Below are positions 43,228 to 51,266 of a stretch of 64,000 nucleotides of DNA, piece after piece. Source of the stretch: Flavobacteriia bacterium. Its GTDB lineage: Bacteria > Bacteroidota > Bacteroidia > Flavobacteriales_D > Crocinitomicaceae. The position numbers and the translations under genes were made by a program. How positions within the stretch are numbered: the first letter of the stretch is position 1; every line of letters begins with the position of its first letter. The stretch is from the NCBI GenBank assembly GCA_947450325.1, contig CANFUT010000009.1:60159-124158 (forward strand). The letters run 5' to 3'. The notes beneath the pieces are model-generated. The model did no database searches. It was not told the DNA's origin and saw nothing but the letters and a program-made list of their open reading frames with translations.

Positions 43228-44979
43228 ATGAAGAATATTTTAGGTTTATTGTTTGTATTGCTTGCATTTCAATTGTTTGCGCAGCCAGAAGGTGCAGAAG
43301 TGGAGTGGAAGGATGGAAAAAAATATTACGTTCACTTCGTGCAAGCTGGAAATACCTTGTACGGTTTAACCAAATTATATAAAATTACTGCGGAAGAAAT
43401 TGTGGCGACCAATCCAGAACTTTCTGCCGGTTTGCAAGAAGGACAAAAATTATTGATTCCTGCAGTTGCTTCTGCTGAAACCCCAGTAAATATAAAGCCA
43501 GTATCATCCAACGATAAAACGCATGTCGTTGAAAAGTCTGAAACTTTATACGGGATTTCTAGAAAGTATAACGTTTCGATGGAAGAAATGGTCGAAGCAA
43601 ATCCAGGAATTGAAAATGGAATTTCTATCGGACAAACATTGATTATTCCTGAAGGAAAAGCAGGAAACAAACCTCCGAAAGCGCCAAAAGCCGAATCAAA
43701 AATTGTTTTTTACGATACAACGATTGTTCATACCGTCTTAGATCATGAAACAATGTCCAGCATTTCAAAACGTTTTATGGTTTCAATTGAAGAAATTCAA
43801 AAGGTGAATGGATTGAAAAGCACCAAAATTAAGGCGGGAGAAACCTTGAGAATTCCAATCAAAAAAGAGAAAATTTCGAAAGTTGAAATTCGCCAAGTTG
43901 AAAAAGTAATCGACAAGAAAGTAGACGAAGAATTGATTTTCAAAACAAAAAACGAATACAATATTCTGATTTTGTTGCCTTTTAGCTTGGATAAAAACCC
44001 TGATGGAATTACAAGTATTGCGACCGAATTTTTGATGGGCGCGCAAGTTGCCTTGGATTCTTTGGAAAGATTGGGACTGAATGCAAATGTTCAAATTCTG
44101 GATGTCGGCGTTGACACAGCAAAAATGAAATCGATGTTGAATCAAAAAGAGTTCAAAGATGTCGATTTAATCATTGGACCTTTAATGGGCAAAAATTTGG
44201 ACATCGTTGCAAGATGGTGTAATGTCAACAAAGTGCGCATGATTTCACCCGTTACTGCGCAAACAGAGATTTTGAAAAACAATCAATATGCGATTGATGC
44301 GGTAACTTCTGATATTACTTTGATGCAAGGAATTGCCAAATACATTGTGGAAAATAATTCAAGAGATCAGATTGTGTTGGTGAAGACTGGCGCAAAAGAC
44401 GATGAACTTTACCAAGCTTTCAGAAAGAAATTCATGACTTTGAGCGCAGCAAGTTCTAAACAGAAATTGATTGAAATCGACATGTTGGATTTGGGCACGC
44501 ACATCAGAAAAGGAGGAAATACGATTTTTATCGTTCCTTCCAGAGATAAAATTGTGGCAACTAAATTCATCAATGCTTTGAATAAAGTTGCGTCTAAAGC
44601 TGGCACTGGAACGATCGCTTTTTATGGTATGAAAGAATGGGTCAATTTTGATGATATCAAAGGATTTTACAAAAATAAATACCAATTTCATTTCGCATCC
44701 TCAAACGATTTTAATTACACATACGAGGAGACGAAAAATCTGATGAGATCATTTAGAAGAGAATACAATTCTGATTTATCTAAATGGGGCGCACAAGGAT
44801 TTGACATCACTTTTTATTTTATCCAATCTTTGTTGATGGAAGGAAAACCAAAAGCGGGTGTGATGAATGATATAAAATTGACATCAACTGGTTCTGGAAA
44901 TGGTCAAGAAAACAAAGCTTGTTTTATATTGAAACAAGTCGATTATGAAATCATCAAATTGGCAAGTTTCAATGACTAA
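43228..44979 (+). CDS. LysM repeats plus periplasmic-binding-protein-like domain
   Basis: 583 residues, signal peptide ends near FQLFAQ. Three LysM domains are visible at about 32-75 (VQAGNTLYGLTKLYKITAEE), 94-138 (VEKSETLYGISRKYNVSMEE) and 170-212 (LDHETMSSISKRFMVSIEE). From about 250 on it resembles a type-1 periplasmic binding protein (NILILLPFSLDKNPDGI ... DLIIGPLMGKNLDIVARW). This Bacteroidetes family probably senses or tethers peptidoglycan; ligand unknown. The ORF stop overlaps the hemF start by 8 bases. Confidence 0.85.
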   Translation: MKNILGLLFVLLAFQLFAQPEGAEVEWKDGKKYYVHFVQAGNTLYGLTKLYKITAEEIVATNPELSAGLQEGQKLLIPAVASAETPVNIKPVSSNDKTHVVEKSETLYGISRKYNVSMEEMVEANPGIENGISIGQTLIIPEGKAGNKPPKAPKAESKIVFYDTTIVHTVLDHETMSSISKRFMVSIEEIQKVNGLKSTKIKAGETLRIPIKKEKISKVEIRQVEKVIDKKVDEELIFKTKNEYNILILLPFSLDKNPDGITSIATEFLMGAQVALDSLERLGLNANVQILDVGVDTAKMKSMLNQKEFKDVDLIIGPLMGKNLDIVARWCNVNKVRMISPVTAQTEILKNNQYAIDAVTSDITLMQGIAKYIVENNSRDQIVLVKTGAKDDELYQAFRKKFMTLSAASSKQKLIEIDMLDLGTHIRKGGNTIFIVPSRDKIVATKFINALNKVASKAGTGTIAFYGMKEWVNFDDIKGFYKNKYQFHFASSNDFNYTYEETKNLMRSFRREYNSDLSKWGAQGFDITFYFIQSLLMEGKPKAGVMNDIKLTSTGSGNGQENKACFILKQVDYEIIKLASFND

Positions 44980-45856
44980 GGAAGAAATAGCATCACAATT
45001 CAAGACTTTACAAGATACTATTTGCAAAGGATTAGAAGATTTGGATGGAAAAGCCAAATTTACTGAAGATTTGTGGGATAGAGCAGAAGGTGGAGGCGGA
45101 AGAACGCGAATCATAACCAAAGGCGATTTACTCGAAAAAGGTGGTGTTGCTTTCTCCGCAGTTCATGGTGATGTGACTCCAGAAATGAGTAAACAATTGG
45201 GCTTGGAAGGGAAAACTTTTTTCGCAACCGGCGTTTCGATTGTTTTGCATCCAAATAATCCACACGTTCCGATTATTCACATGAATGTGCGCTATTTCCA
45301 AATGGACGAAGGTGTTTATTGGTTTGGCGGTGGAATTGATTTGACACCACATTATGTAATCGAAAGTCAGGCTGAAATGTTTCACAACGATTTGAAGCAA
45401 ATTTGCGCTGATTTTGATGCAGATTTTTATAATAAATTCAAAAAATGGGCAGATGAATATTTCTACATTCCTCACAGAAATGAAACACGAGGAATTGGCG
45501 GTATTTTTTATGACCATTTGTCAGAAAATAACAGCAATTTATCGAAAGAACAATTGTTGGATTTTGCGATTGAACTAGGAACTAATTTCCCTATAATTTA
45601 TGGAAAACAAGCTGCTTTAGGTCGCGATTTACCATTCACTGAAGAAGAAATTCGCTGGAGAAATTTGCGTAGAGGTAGATATGTTGAATTCAACTTGGTG
45701 AATGACCGAGGAACCAAATTTGGTTTGCATTCTGGCGGAAGAACTGAATCGATTTTGATGAGTTTGCCTGCAAATGCGAATTGGGAATATAATTTTCAGC
45801 CAGAAAAAGGCTCACGAGAAGAAAAAACCTTACAATATTTGCAAGGAAAAAAATGA
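44972..45856 (+). CDS. hemF: oxygen-dependent coproporphyrinogen-III oxidase
   Basis: 294 residues from the ATG at 44972 (MTKEEIASQFKTLQDT...), preferred over the ATG at 44945, which would overlap the upstream gene by 35 bases. The family signature PIIHMNVRYFQMDEGVYWFGGGIDLTPHY is present, as are NETRGIGGIFYDHL and RRGRYVEFNLVNDRGTKFGL. It makes protoporphyrinogen in heme synthesis and requires O2, so the organism can respire. Confidence 0.96.
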   Translation: MTKEEIASQFKTLQDTICKGLEDLDGKAKFTEDLWDRAEGGGGRTRIITKGDLLEKGGVAFSAVHGDVTPEMSKQLGLEGKTFFATGVSIVLHPNNPHVPIIHMNVRYFQMDEGVYWFGGGIDLTPHYVIESQAEMFHNDLKQICADFDADFYNKFKKWADEYFYIPHRNETRGIGGIFYDHLSENNSNLSKEQLLDFAIELGTNFPIIYGKQAALGRDLPFTEEEIRWRNLRRGRYVEFNLVNDRGTKFGLHSGGRTESILMSLPANANWEYNFQPEKGSREEKTLQYLQGKK

Positions 45857-45871
45857 TTTAAATTTGGAAGT

Positions 45872-47491
45872 ATGAATCAACCGTCAAAAATGAAAATCTG
45901 GATTTTGGGAACAATTGTTTTTCCAATTATTTCAGGACTTTTGATGACTTTCGGTTGGCCTACTTATGGAATTTTTCCTTTAATTTTTATCGGTTTGATT
46001 CCGCTGTTTTTGGCATTTGACGAAATCGAAAAAATTACTGGTAAATCAAAATATTTCGCTGTTTTTTTTACCAATTTTATCGCCCATTTCATTTGGATTG
46101 TAATCAGTTTGAAGTGGCTTGGAACGACTTCTCCACAATCTTTTTTAACAGGAGTTACCTTTGAATCGCTTTCACTTTCACTGGCATTGATTCCGACAAT
46201 TTGGGTTGGGCTGAAGTACGGAAAAATGTGGCGGTTTGTATTTTTCGCTGTAGCTTGGTTGAGCGTAGAATTTTTGAATCAAAATTGGTTGCTAGGAACG
46301 CCATATCTCGCTTTGGGAAGTGGTTTTGGAATGTTTCCTAAAATGATTCAACATTACGAATTTATTGGAATCGAAGGCGGAAGTGTTTGGTTGTTGGCTT
46401 GTAATTTTTTGATTTACAATTTGATTATTAAAATCAAGCAGAAAGCGAAGATTGTAAAGCCCATGATAATCACTGTTTCGGTGATTTTTATTCCAATATT
46501 GATTTCCTTGTCGCTTTACCAAAAACAAGGATCAGAAGATTTGAGAAAGATTTCCGTATTGCATGCTTTTTTGAATTCAAACACCAAAGAATATTCATTT
46601 CATCCAGAAAGAATAACAGATTCTTTAATTCATCTTTCAGAGAAAGGATTGAAAGGAAAAAGTGAATTGATAGTTTGGCCAGAAGTGGTGATTCCCAATT
46701 TAGGTTGGTTGATGAGCATCAATCAAGAAAAAGCTTTTACATCCATTTATCAGCACCTAAAAGAGTATCCTCAAACAACCATTTGCACTGGAGGTTATGG
46801 ATTTACACTCACCAAATCGAATTCTGAAGAAGACCCTTATGCATCTTACGATCCAGCGAATAAATATTTCTATTTGACACATAATATTGCATTGTCAATC
46901 ACTTATGGCGATCGTTCACCGATTCGCAGCAAGAAATTTTTTGTTCCATTTCAAGAGCGAATTCCATTTTTAAAGGAATTCCCATTTATGGCGAATCTTG
47001 CAGATTTGGTGGGAGGAAATGCCAAGATTTCTTACTATCCAAATGGAGTTGAAATTCATCAAACGAAAACAAAAATTAACTACACTCCAATGTTGTGCTA
47101 TGAAAGTGTTTTCCCACTAATCATGGCTGAAAAAGCAGATGAATCTGATTTGATAGTGATCGCTGCAAATGAAAACTGGAACAAAGATTTAACTGGTTCG
47201 AAGCAATATTTGTACAACAATGTTGGAATGGCGATTCAAAGTCGAATTCCAATTGCAAAAAGTTCAAATAGTGGCGTTTCTGCTATCATAGATAAGTATG
47301 GAAATGTGTTGGAAGAAAGAATTGGCCGCAATAGTGGTTTAATAACACAAAAAATTTCCTTAGCTGAAGGGCCGACTTTTTATTCATCAATTTCGGGTCT
47401 ATTTTATTGGATTTCAGTCCTTTTGTTTGTCCCGTTTTATTTACTTTTCTTGTATTCAAGTTTGAAGTCTTTTTTTGAAAAGAAAAGTTAA
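45872..47491 (+). CDS. lnt: apolipoprotein N-acyltransferase
   Basis: 539 residues. Six or so N-terminal membrane helices (residues 1-215), a nitrilase-like periplasmic domain with catalytic Glu in IVWPEVVIP and Cys in MLCYESVFP, and a final membrane helix. It adds the third acyl chain to lipoproteins. ATG at 45872 is 15 bases after hemF; a second ATG six codons later is possible. Confidence 0.94.
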   Translation: MNQPSKMKIWILGTIVFPIISGLLMTFGWPTYGIFPLIFIGLIPLFLAFDEIEKITGKSKYFAVFFTNFIAHFIWIVISLKWLGTTSPQSFLTGVTFESLSLSLALIPTIWVGLKYGKMWRFVFFAVAWLSVEFLNQNWLLGTPYLALGSGFGMFPKMIQHYEFIGIEGGSVWLLACNFLIYNLIIKIKQKAKIVKPMIITVSVIFIPILISLSLYQKQGSEDLRKISVLHAFLNSNTKEYSFHPERITDSLIHLSEKGLKGKSELIVWPEVVIPNLGWLMSINQEKAFTSIYQHLKEYPQTTICTGGYGFTLTKSNSEEDPYASYDPANKYFYLTHNIALSITYGDRSPIRSKKFFVPFQERIPFLKEFPFMANLADLVGGNAKISYYPNGVEIHQTKTKINYTPMLCYESVFPLIMAEKADESDLIVIAANENWNKDLTGSKQYLYNNVGMAIQSRIPIAKSSNSGVSAIIDKYGNVLEERIGRNSGLITQKISLAEGPTFYSSISGLFYWISVLLFVPFYLLFLYSSLKSFFEKKS

Positions 47492-47499
47492 AAATTGTA

Positions 47500-47529
47500 T
47501 TGTAATTAAAGCAACCTAGATTATCTTTG
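47500..47529 (+). promoter_or_regulatory. promoter of the 47.58 kb module
   Basis: TTG (47500-47502), 19 bases, TATCTTTG (47522-47529), identical in layout to the rpmH promoter. The leader to the ATG at 47580 is about 45 bases. Confidence 0.65.
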
Positions 47530-47579
47530 ACCGTCTATTTTAACAGACAAATTAGTATTAGTTAAAATATTTGCAAACA

Positions 47580-47969
47580 ATGAAAAGCTTCAAATACATT
47601 TTTTTTATTTTGTTCTCTGTCTTGTGTCTTAATGTAAGCGCACAGAATGACAACGACATTACATTTCCTGTAACAGGTAATTTTTCCTTCGACCCTCAAG
47701 TTGGTCAGGTAAAAAATTTCAATAAAGTTGTCATCGAAAACAATGTTTTTCATTTGAAAATGGATGATCAAATTGTCAGATCTTACAAAGCAGTTTCTGA
47801 AATTAAAGGAGGTTTTTCGGTAGAGCAATTCTACTTGGAAACTCAGTCTCCATCGCAAGACATTGAAAAATTCAATGTTCAAATTACGAATATTACCGAG
47901 AATGAATGTTTTTTCACTATCAGTTATCCTCAGGGAAGTGAAAAGATTCATTTAATTAGAGAAAATTAA
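47580..47969 (+). CDS. small exported protein of the FDPQVGQ family, partner of the 47.99 kb surface protein
   Basis: 129 residues from the ATG at 47580. Signal peptide ends near LNVSAQ. The mature part is very similar to the 50.85 kb protein: FPVTGNFSFDPQVGQ, KVVIENNVFHLKMDDQIVRS, SEIKGGFSVEQFYLE, IEKFNVQITNITENECFF and YPQGSEKIHLI. A mainly beta protein; no known family. It precedes the giant Ig-like surface protein by 22 bases, so the two are cotranscribed. Confidence 0.75.
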   Translation: MKSFKYIFFILFSVLCLNVSAQNDNDITFPVTGNFSFDPQVGQVKNFNKVVIENNVFHLKMDDQIVRSYKAVSEIKGGFSVEQFYLETQSPSQDIEKFNVQITNITENECFFTISYPQGSEKIHLIREN

Positions 47970-47991
47970 TTTCAAGATTTATTTATTAAAT

Positions 47992-50586
47992 ATGAAAAAT
48001 ATATTATTCTACCTCTTATTAATTTTTGCTTCTACTTCAGTTTTTGCTGGAGGTACTGGTGGACCAACAACTGCGCCTGCAGCTTGTAATTCAGCAACGC
48101 AATTTTGCAACGATAATTCAACCACTTTTCCAAGTTTAACTGGTGTCCCAAGTTTAGGAGGAAATGGAATTTATGGATGTTTGGGTTCAACGCCTAATCC
48201 ATCTTGGTATTACGTTACTGTTCAAAGCCCTGGAAGTTTGTCTATCACTATTTCTCAAACAAGTGCTTCAGGCGGTGCAATTGATGCTGATGCAATCATG
48301 TGGGGACCTTTCACAGATCTTGCAACAGGTTGTGCAAGTTTGTCAACAACCAATGATGTTGATTGTAGTTTTTCTACATCAAATACTGAAACAATGGATG
48401 CGGCCAATGTATTGCCAGGTGAAGTTTATATTATTTTGTCAACCAACTACAACGGCGGTGTAGGAAATATAACGCTCTCATCCAACGGTTCCGCTGGAAT
48501 CAGTTGTGCATGTTCAGTTACCACTGGTAATAGCGGACCTATTTGTCCGGGTACAACAGCCAATTTGACAGCTTCAACAGTCGCAGGTGCTTCAAGTTAC
48601 ACTTGGAGTGGACCAAATGGTTTTACTTCCAATTTGCAAAATCCAACCAACGTACCTGTTCCCTCTGCACCTGGAAGTTATAACTATGTTGTCACCGTAA
48701 TAGGTGGTAATGGTCAACCATGTACTTCTACGACAACAGTAGTTGTAAACGACCCACAAGTCGATGCAGGAGTTAATCAAACAGTTTGTGCTGGTGACCC
48801 TGTAACTTTAGCAGGAGCGCTTGCTACAACTTATGCTTGGGACAACGGTGTTACGGATGCTGTTCCTTTTGTTCCCGTTGCAACTGGTATTTATACAGTT
48901 ACAGGAACTACAAACGGTTGTACTGCAACTGACCAAGTTTTGGTTACTGTTACGCCACTTCCAATATTAAGCGCAGGAAATGATGTTGCATTGTGTGCAG
49001 GTTTTTCAATCGTATTAACTGGTGTTGGTTCTGGATTGTCTTGGGATAATGGAATTACTGATGGCGTTTCATTTGTGCCAACGGCAACTACAACTTATAC
49101 ACTTACTTCGACAGTAAATGGTTGTACTTCAACCGATGATGTTGTGGTGACCGTAAATGCTCTTCCAATCGCCAATGCAGGTCCAGATCAAGCGGTATGT
49201 ATCGGAAGTCCAGTTACGCTGAACAGCACTGGACCCAACCCAACATGGACGGGCGGAATAACGAATGGACTAGCGTTTAGTCCAAATGTAACTCAAACGT
49301 ATACTTTAACGGTTGTTGATGCGAATCTTTGTACTAGTTCGGATGATGTTTTGGTTACTGTAAATCTTTATCCTATTATCAGTGCTGGTCCTGATCAAAC
49401 TGTTTGCAGCGGTACTGCAGTAACACTCGCTGGTTCTGGCGGAACATCGTACACTTGGAATAATGGAGTTTTAGATGGCGTTTCATTTGTTCCAGCTGTT
49501 GGGACGATTACATATACAGCAACAGATAATAATCCTACAGGTTGTTCAGGTTCTGATCAGGTGACAATTACCGTTAACCCATTACCAATTGTTAATGCTG
49601 GAAATGATACTTTAATCTGTTATGGTGTATCCTTGATTCTTGCTGGCCAAGGTGCGGTTTCATATGTTTGGGATAATAGTGTCATAAACGGAATTTTGTT
49701 CACTCCATCTGCAACTGCTACTTACAATGTAGTTGGAACTGATGCAAATGGTTGTGTCAATACTGATCAAGTAATTGTTTCTGTTACACCAACACCATTA
49801 GTTAGTTTTGTTGCAAGTGTTTCAGCAGGTTGTGTTCCAGTAGTGGTGACATATACAAATACAAATCCTACAGCGAATACTTATTTGTGGGATTTAGGAA
49901 ATGGAGTAACATCTACAAATCCTAATACTGTTACTACCACTTATACTGGCGTCAACTGTTATGATGTCACTTTGGTTTCGACAACTCCAAATGGATGTAT
50001 AGGGCAAACTACAATTAATTCAATCGTATGTGCAAATGACAATCCTGTGGCGGCTTTTACTGCTGATCCAAATGTTTTATCATTGATTGATACATATACG
50101 CAATTGTTAAATGAATCGACGGGTGCTGAAAATTACCTGTGGAATTTTGGAGATGGAACAGCTACTTCAATCGACATCAATCCAGGTCATTTTTTCCCAT
50201 CTGATGAGCCAGGAAGTTACCAAATAACTTTAGTTGCCTATTCCGTTTTTGGTTGCACAGATACTGCAACCGTGAACATTGAAGTGCAAGATGCTGTAAT
50301 TTATTATGTTCCCAATTCGTTTACTCCAGATGATGACGAATACAATCCAGTTTTTAAACCAGTTTTCACATCAGGTTTTGATCCATATGATTACAAAATG
50401 CTTATTTATAACCGATGGGGAGAAATCGTTTTTGAAACACACGATACAGAATTTGGTTGGGACGGAACTTATTTAGGAACTTCTGGTCTGGTAAAAGAAG
50501 GAGACTATATTTGGCAAATTGAGTTTAAAACAACGCTGTCAGATGCTAGGAAAAAATTAAGCGGAAGTGTCACCTTATTAAGGTAA
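47992..50586 (+). CDS. giant T9SS surface protein: unknown N-terminal domain, Ig-like repeats, PKD, type-B sorting domain
   Basis: 864 residues. Signal peptide (ends SVFAG), a Cys-rich N-terminal domain (GIYGCLGSTPNPSWYYVTVQ ... DADAIMWGPF), then six Ig-like repeats, five of them carrying the AG-x-D/N-x-(x)-x-C-x-G pattern with a W-(D/N/T)-(N/G)-G strand. After these come a PKD-like domain (YLWNFGDGTATSID) and a type-B C-terminal domain (YYVPNSFTPDDDEYNP, YNRWGEIVFETHD). A surface-displayed T9SS cargo. Unlike its paralog at 51.27 kb it lacks the ~96-residue second domain. Function unknown; probably adhesive. Confidence 0.85.
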   Translation: MKNILFYLLLIFASTSVFAGGTGGPTTAPAACNSATQFCNDNSTTFPSLTGVPSLGGNGIYGCLGSTPNPSWYYVTVQSPGSLSITISQTSASGGAIDADAIMWGPFTDLATGCASLSTTNDVDCSFSTSNTETMDAANVLPGEVYIILSTNYNGGVGNITLSSNGSAGISCACSVTTGNSGPICPGTTANLTASTVAGASSYTWSGPNGFTSNLQNPTNVPVPSAPGSYNYVVTVIGGNGQPCTSTTTVVVNDPQVDAGVNQTVCAGDPVTLAGALATTYAWDNGVTDAVPFVPVATGIYTVTGTTNGCTATDQVLVTVTPLPILSAGNDVALCAGFSIVLTGVGSGLSWDNGITDGVSFVPTATTTYTLTSTVNGCTSTDDVVVTVNALPIANAGPDQAVCIGSPVTLNSTGPNPTWTGGITNGLAFSPNVTQTYTLTVVDANLCTSSDDVLVTVNLYPIISAGPDQTVCSGTAVTLAGSGGTSYTWNNGVLDGVSFVPAVGTITYTATDNNPTGCSGSDQVTITVNPLPIVNAGNDTLICYGVSLILAGQGAVSYVWDNSVINGILFTPSATATYNVVGTDANGCVNTDQVIVSVTPTPLVSFVASVSAGCVPVVVTYTNTNPTANTYLWDLGNGVTSTNPNTVTTTYTGVNCYDVTLVSTTPNGCIGQTTINSIVCANDNPVAAFTADPNVLSLIDTYTQLLNESTGAENYLWNFGDGTATSIDINPGHFFPSDEPGSYQITLVAYSVFGCTDTATVNIEVQDAVIYYVPNSFTPDDDEYNPVFKPVFTSGFDPYDYKMLIYNRWGEIVFETHDTEFGWDGTYLGTSGLVKEGDYIWQIEFKTTLSDARKKLSGSVTLLR

Positions 50587-50601
50587 AACATATTAGCAAA
50601 T

Positions 50602-50628
50602 AAAAAAAGGAGGCGACTCCTTTTTTTT
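50602..50628 (+). terminator. terminator of the 47.99 kb gene
   Basis: AAAAAAAGGAG, GCGA tetraloop, CTCCTTTTTTTT; a stable short stem with GNRA loop, 16 bases after the stop. Confidence 0.85.
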
Positions 50629-50723
50629 GTGCCTAGAAAATCAACTTTAGTTAATTCGATTGTGAATTAATCAAGTTTTTAGTTCAATTTTCAACTTAAA
50701 TCACGAACCTATAAAGATTTAAT

Positions 50724-50731
50724 TATATTTG
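50724..50731 (+). promoter_or_regulatory. -7 element candidate of the 50.85 kb module
   Basis: TATATTTG consensus match, giving a leader of about 115 bases that contains the small inverted repeat AACGAC-AC-GTCGTT (50812-50825 region) before the ATG at 50852. Confidence 0.4.
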
Positions 50732-50851
50732 TGTTTCAAATTCTTTTTCTTATTACTAGAAATGTGTATTTGGGTAGGCAACCAATTGATTAATGGGGCG
50801 TCTACAAAACAACGACACGTCGTTAGCATTAATTAATTAAAACTACATACT

Positions 50852-51247
50852 ATGAAAATCACTAAAAGGATTTTTTTTATTTTGTTAACTATTTTGTTTA
50901 GCAACGTAAACCTGAATGCCCAAGTTCAAGACAACCCTGTTTTTCCTGTTACTGGTAATTTTACTTTTGATCCTCAAGTCGGTCAGCAAAAAGATTTTAA
51001 TAAAGTGGTGATTGAATCAAATGTTTTTCATTTAAAAATGAACGACGAGATTGTCAGATCATACAAAGTTATATCAGAAATCAAAGGAGGTTTTTCTGTT
51101 GAACAGTATTATTTAGAAAATAAATCTCCATCTCAAAATATTGAGAAATTCAATGTTATGATTTCGGAAATAACAGAAAATGAATGTTTTTTCTCCGTTA
51201 TTTATCCACAAGGAAGTGAAAAAATTCACTTGATAAAAGAACTTTAG
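50852..51247 (+). CDS. small exported protein of the FDPQVGQ family, partner of the 51.27 kb surface protein
   Basis: 131 residues, signal peptide ends near VNLNAQ. The mature part is nearly superimposable on the 47.58 kb protein (FPVTGNFTFDPQVGQ, KVVIESNVFHLKMNDEIVRSY, SEIKGGFSVEQYYLE, YPQGSEKIHLI), while the signal peptides differ, which implies selection on the mature chain. It lies 19 bases before the giant surface protein. Confidence 0.75.
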   Translation: MKITKRIFFILLTILFSNVNLNAQVQDNPVFPVTGNFTFDPQVGQQKDFNKVVIESNVFHLKMNDEIVRSYKVISEIKGGFSVEQYYLENKSPSQNIEKFNVMISEITENECFFSVIYPQGSEKIHLIKEL

Positions 51248-51266
51248 AATTTTAAATCCCACTACT

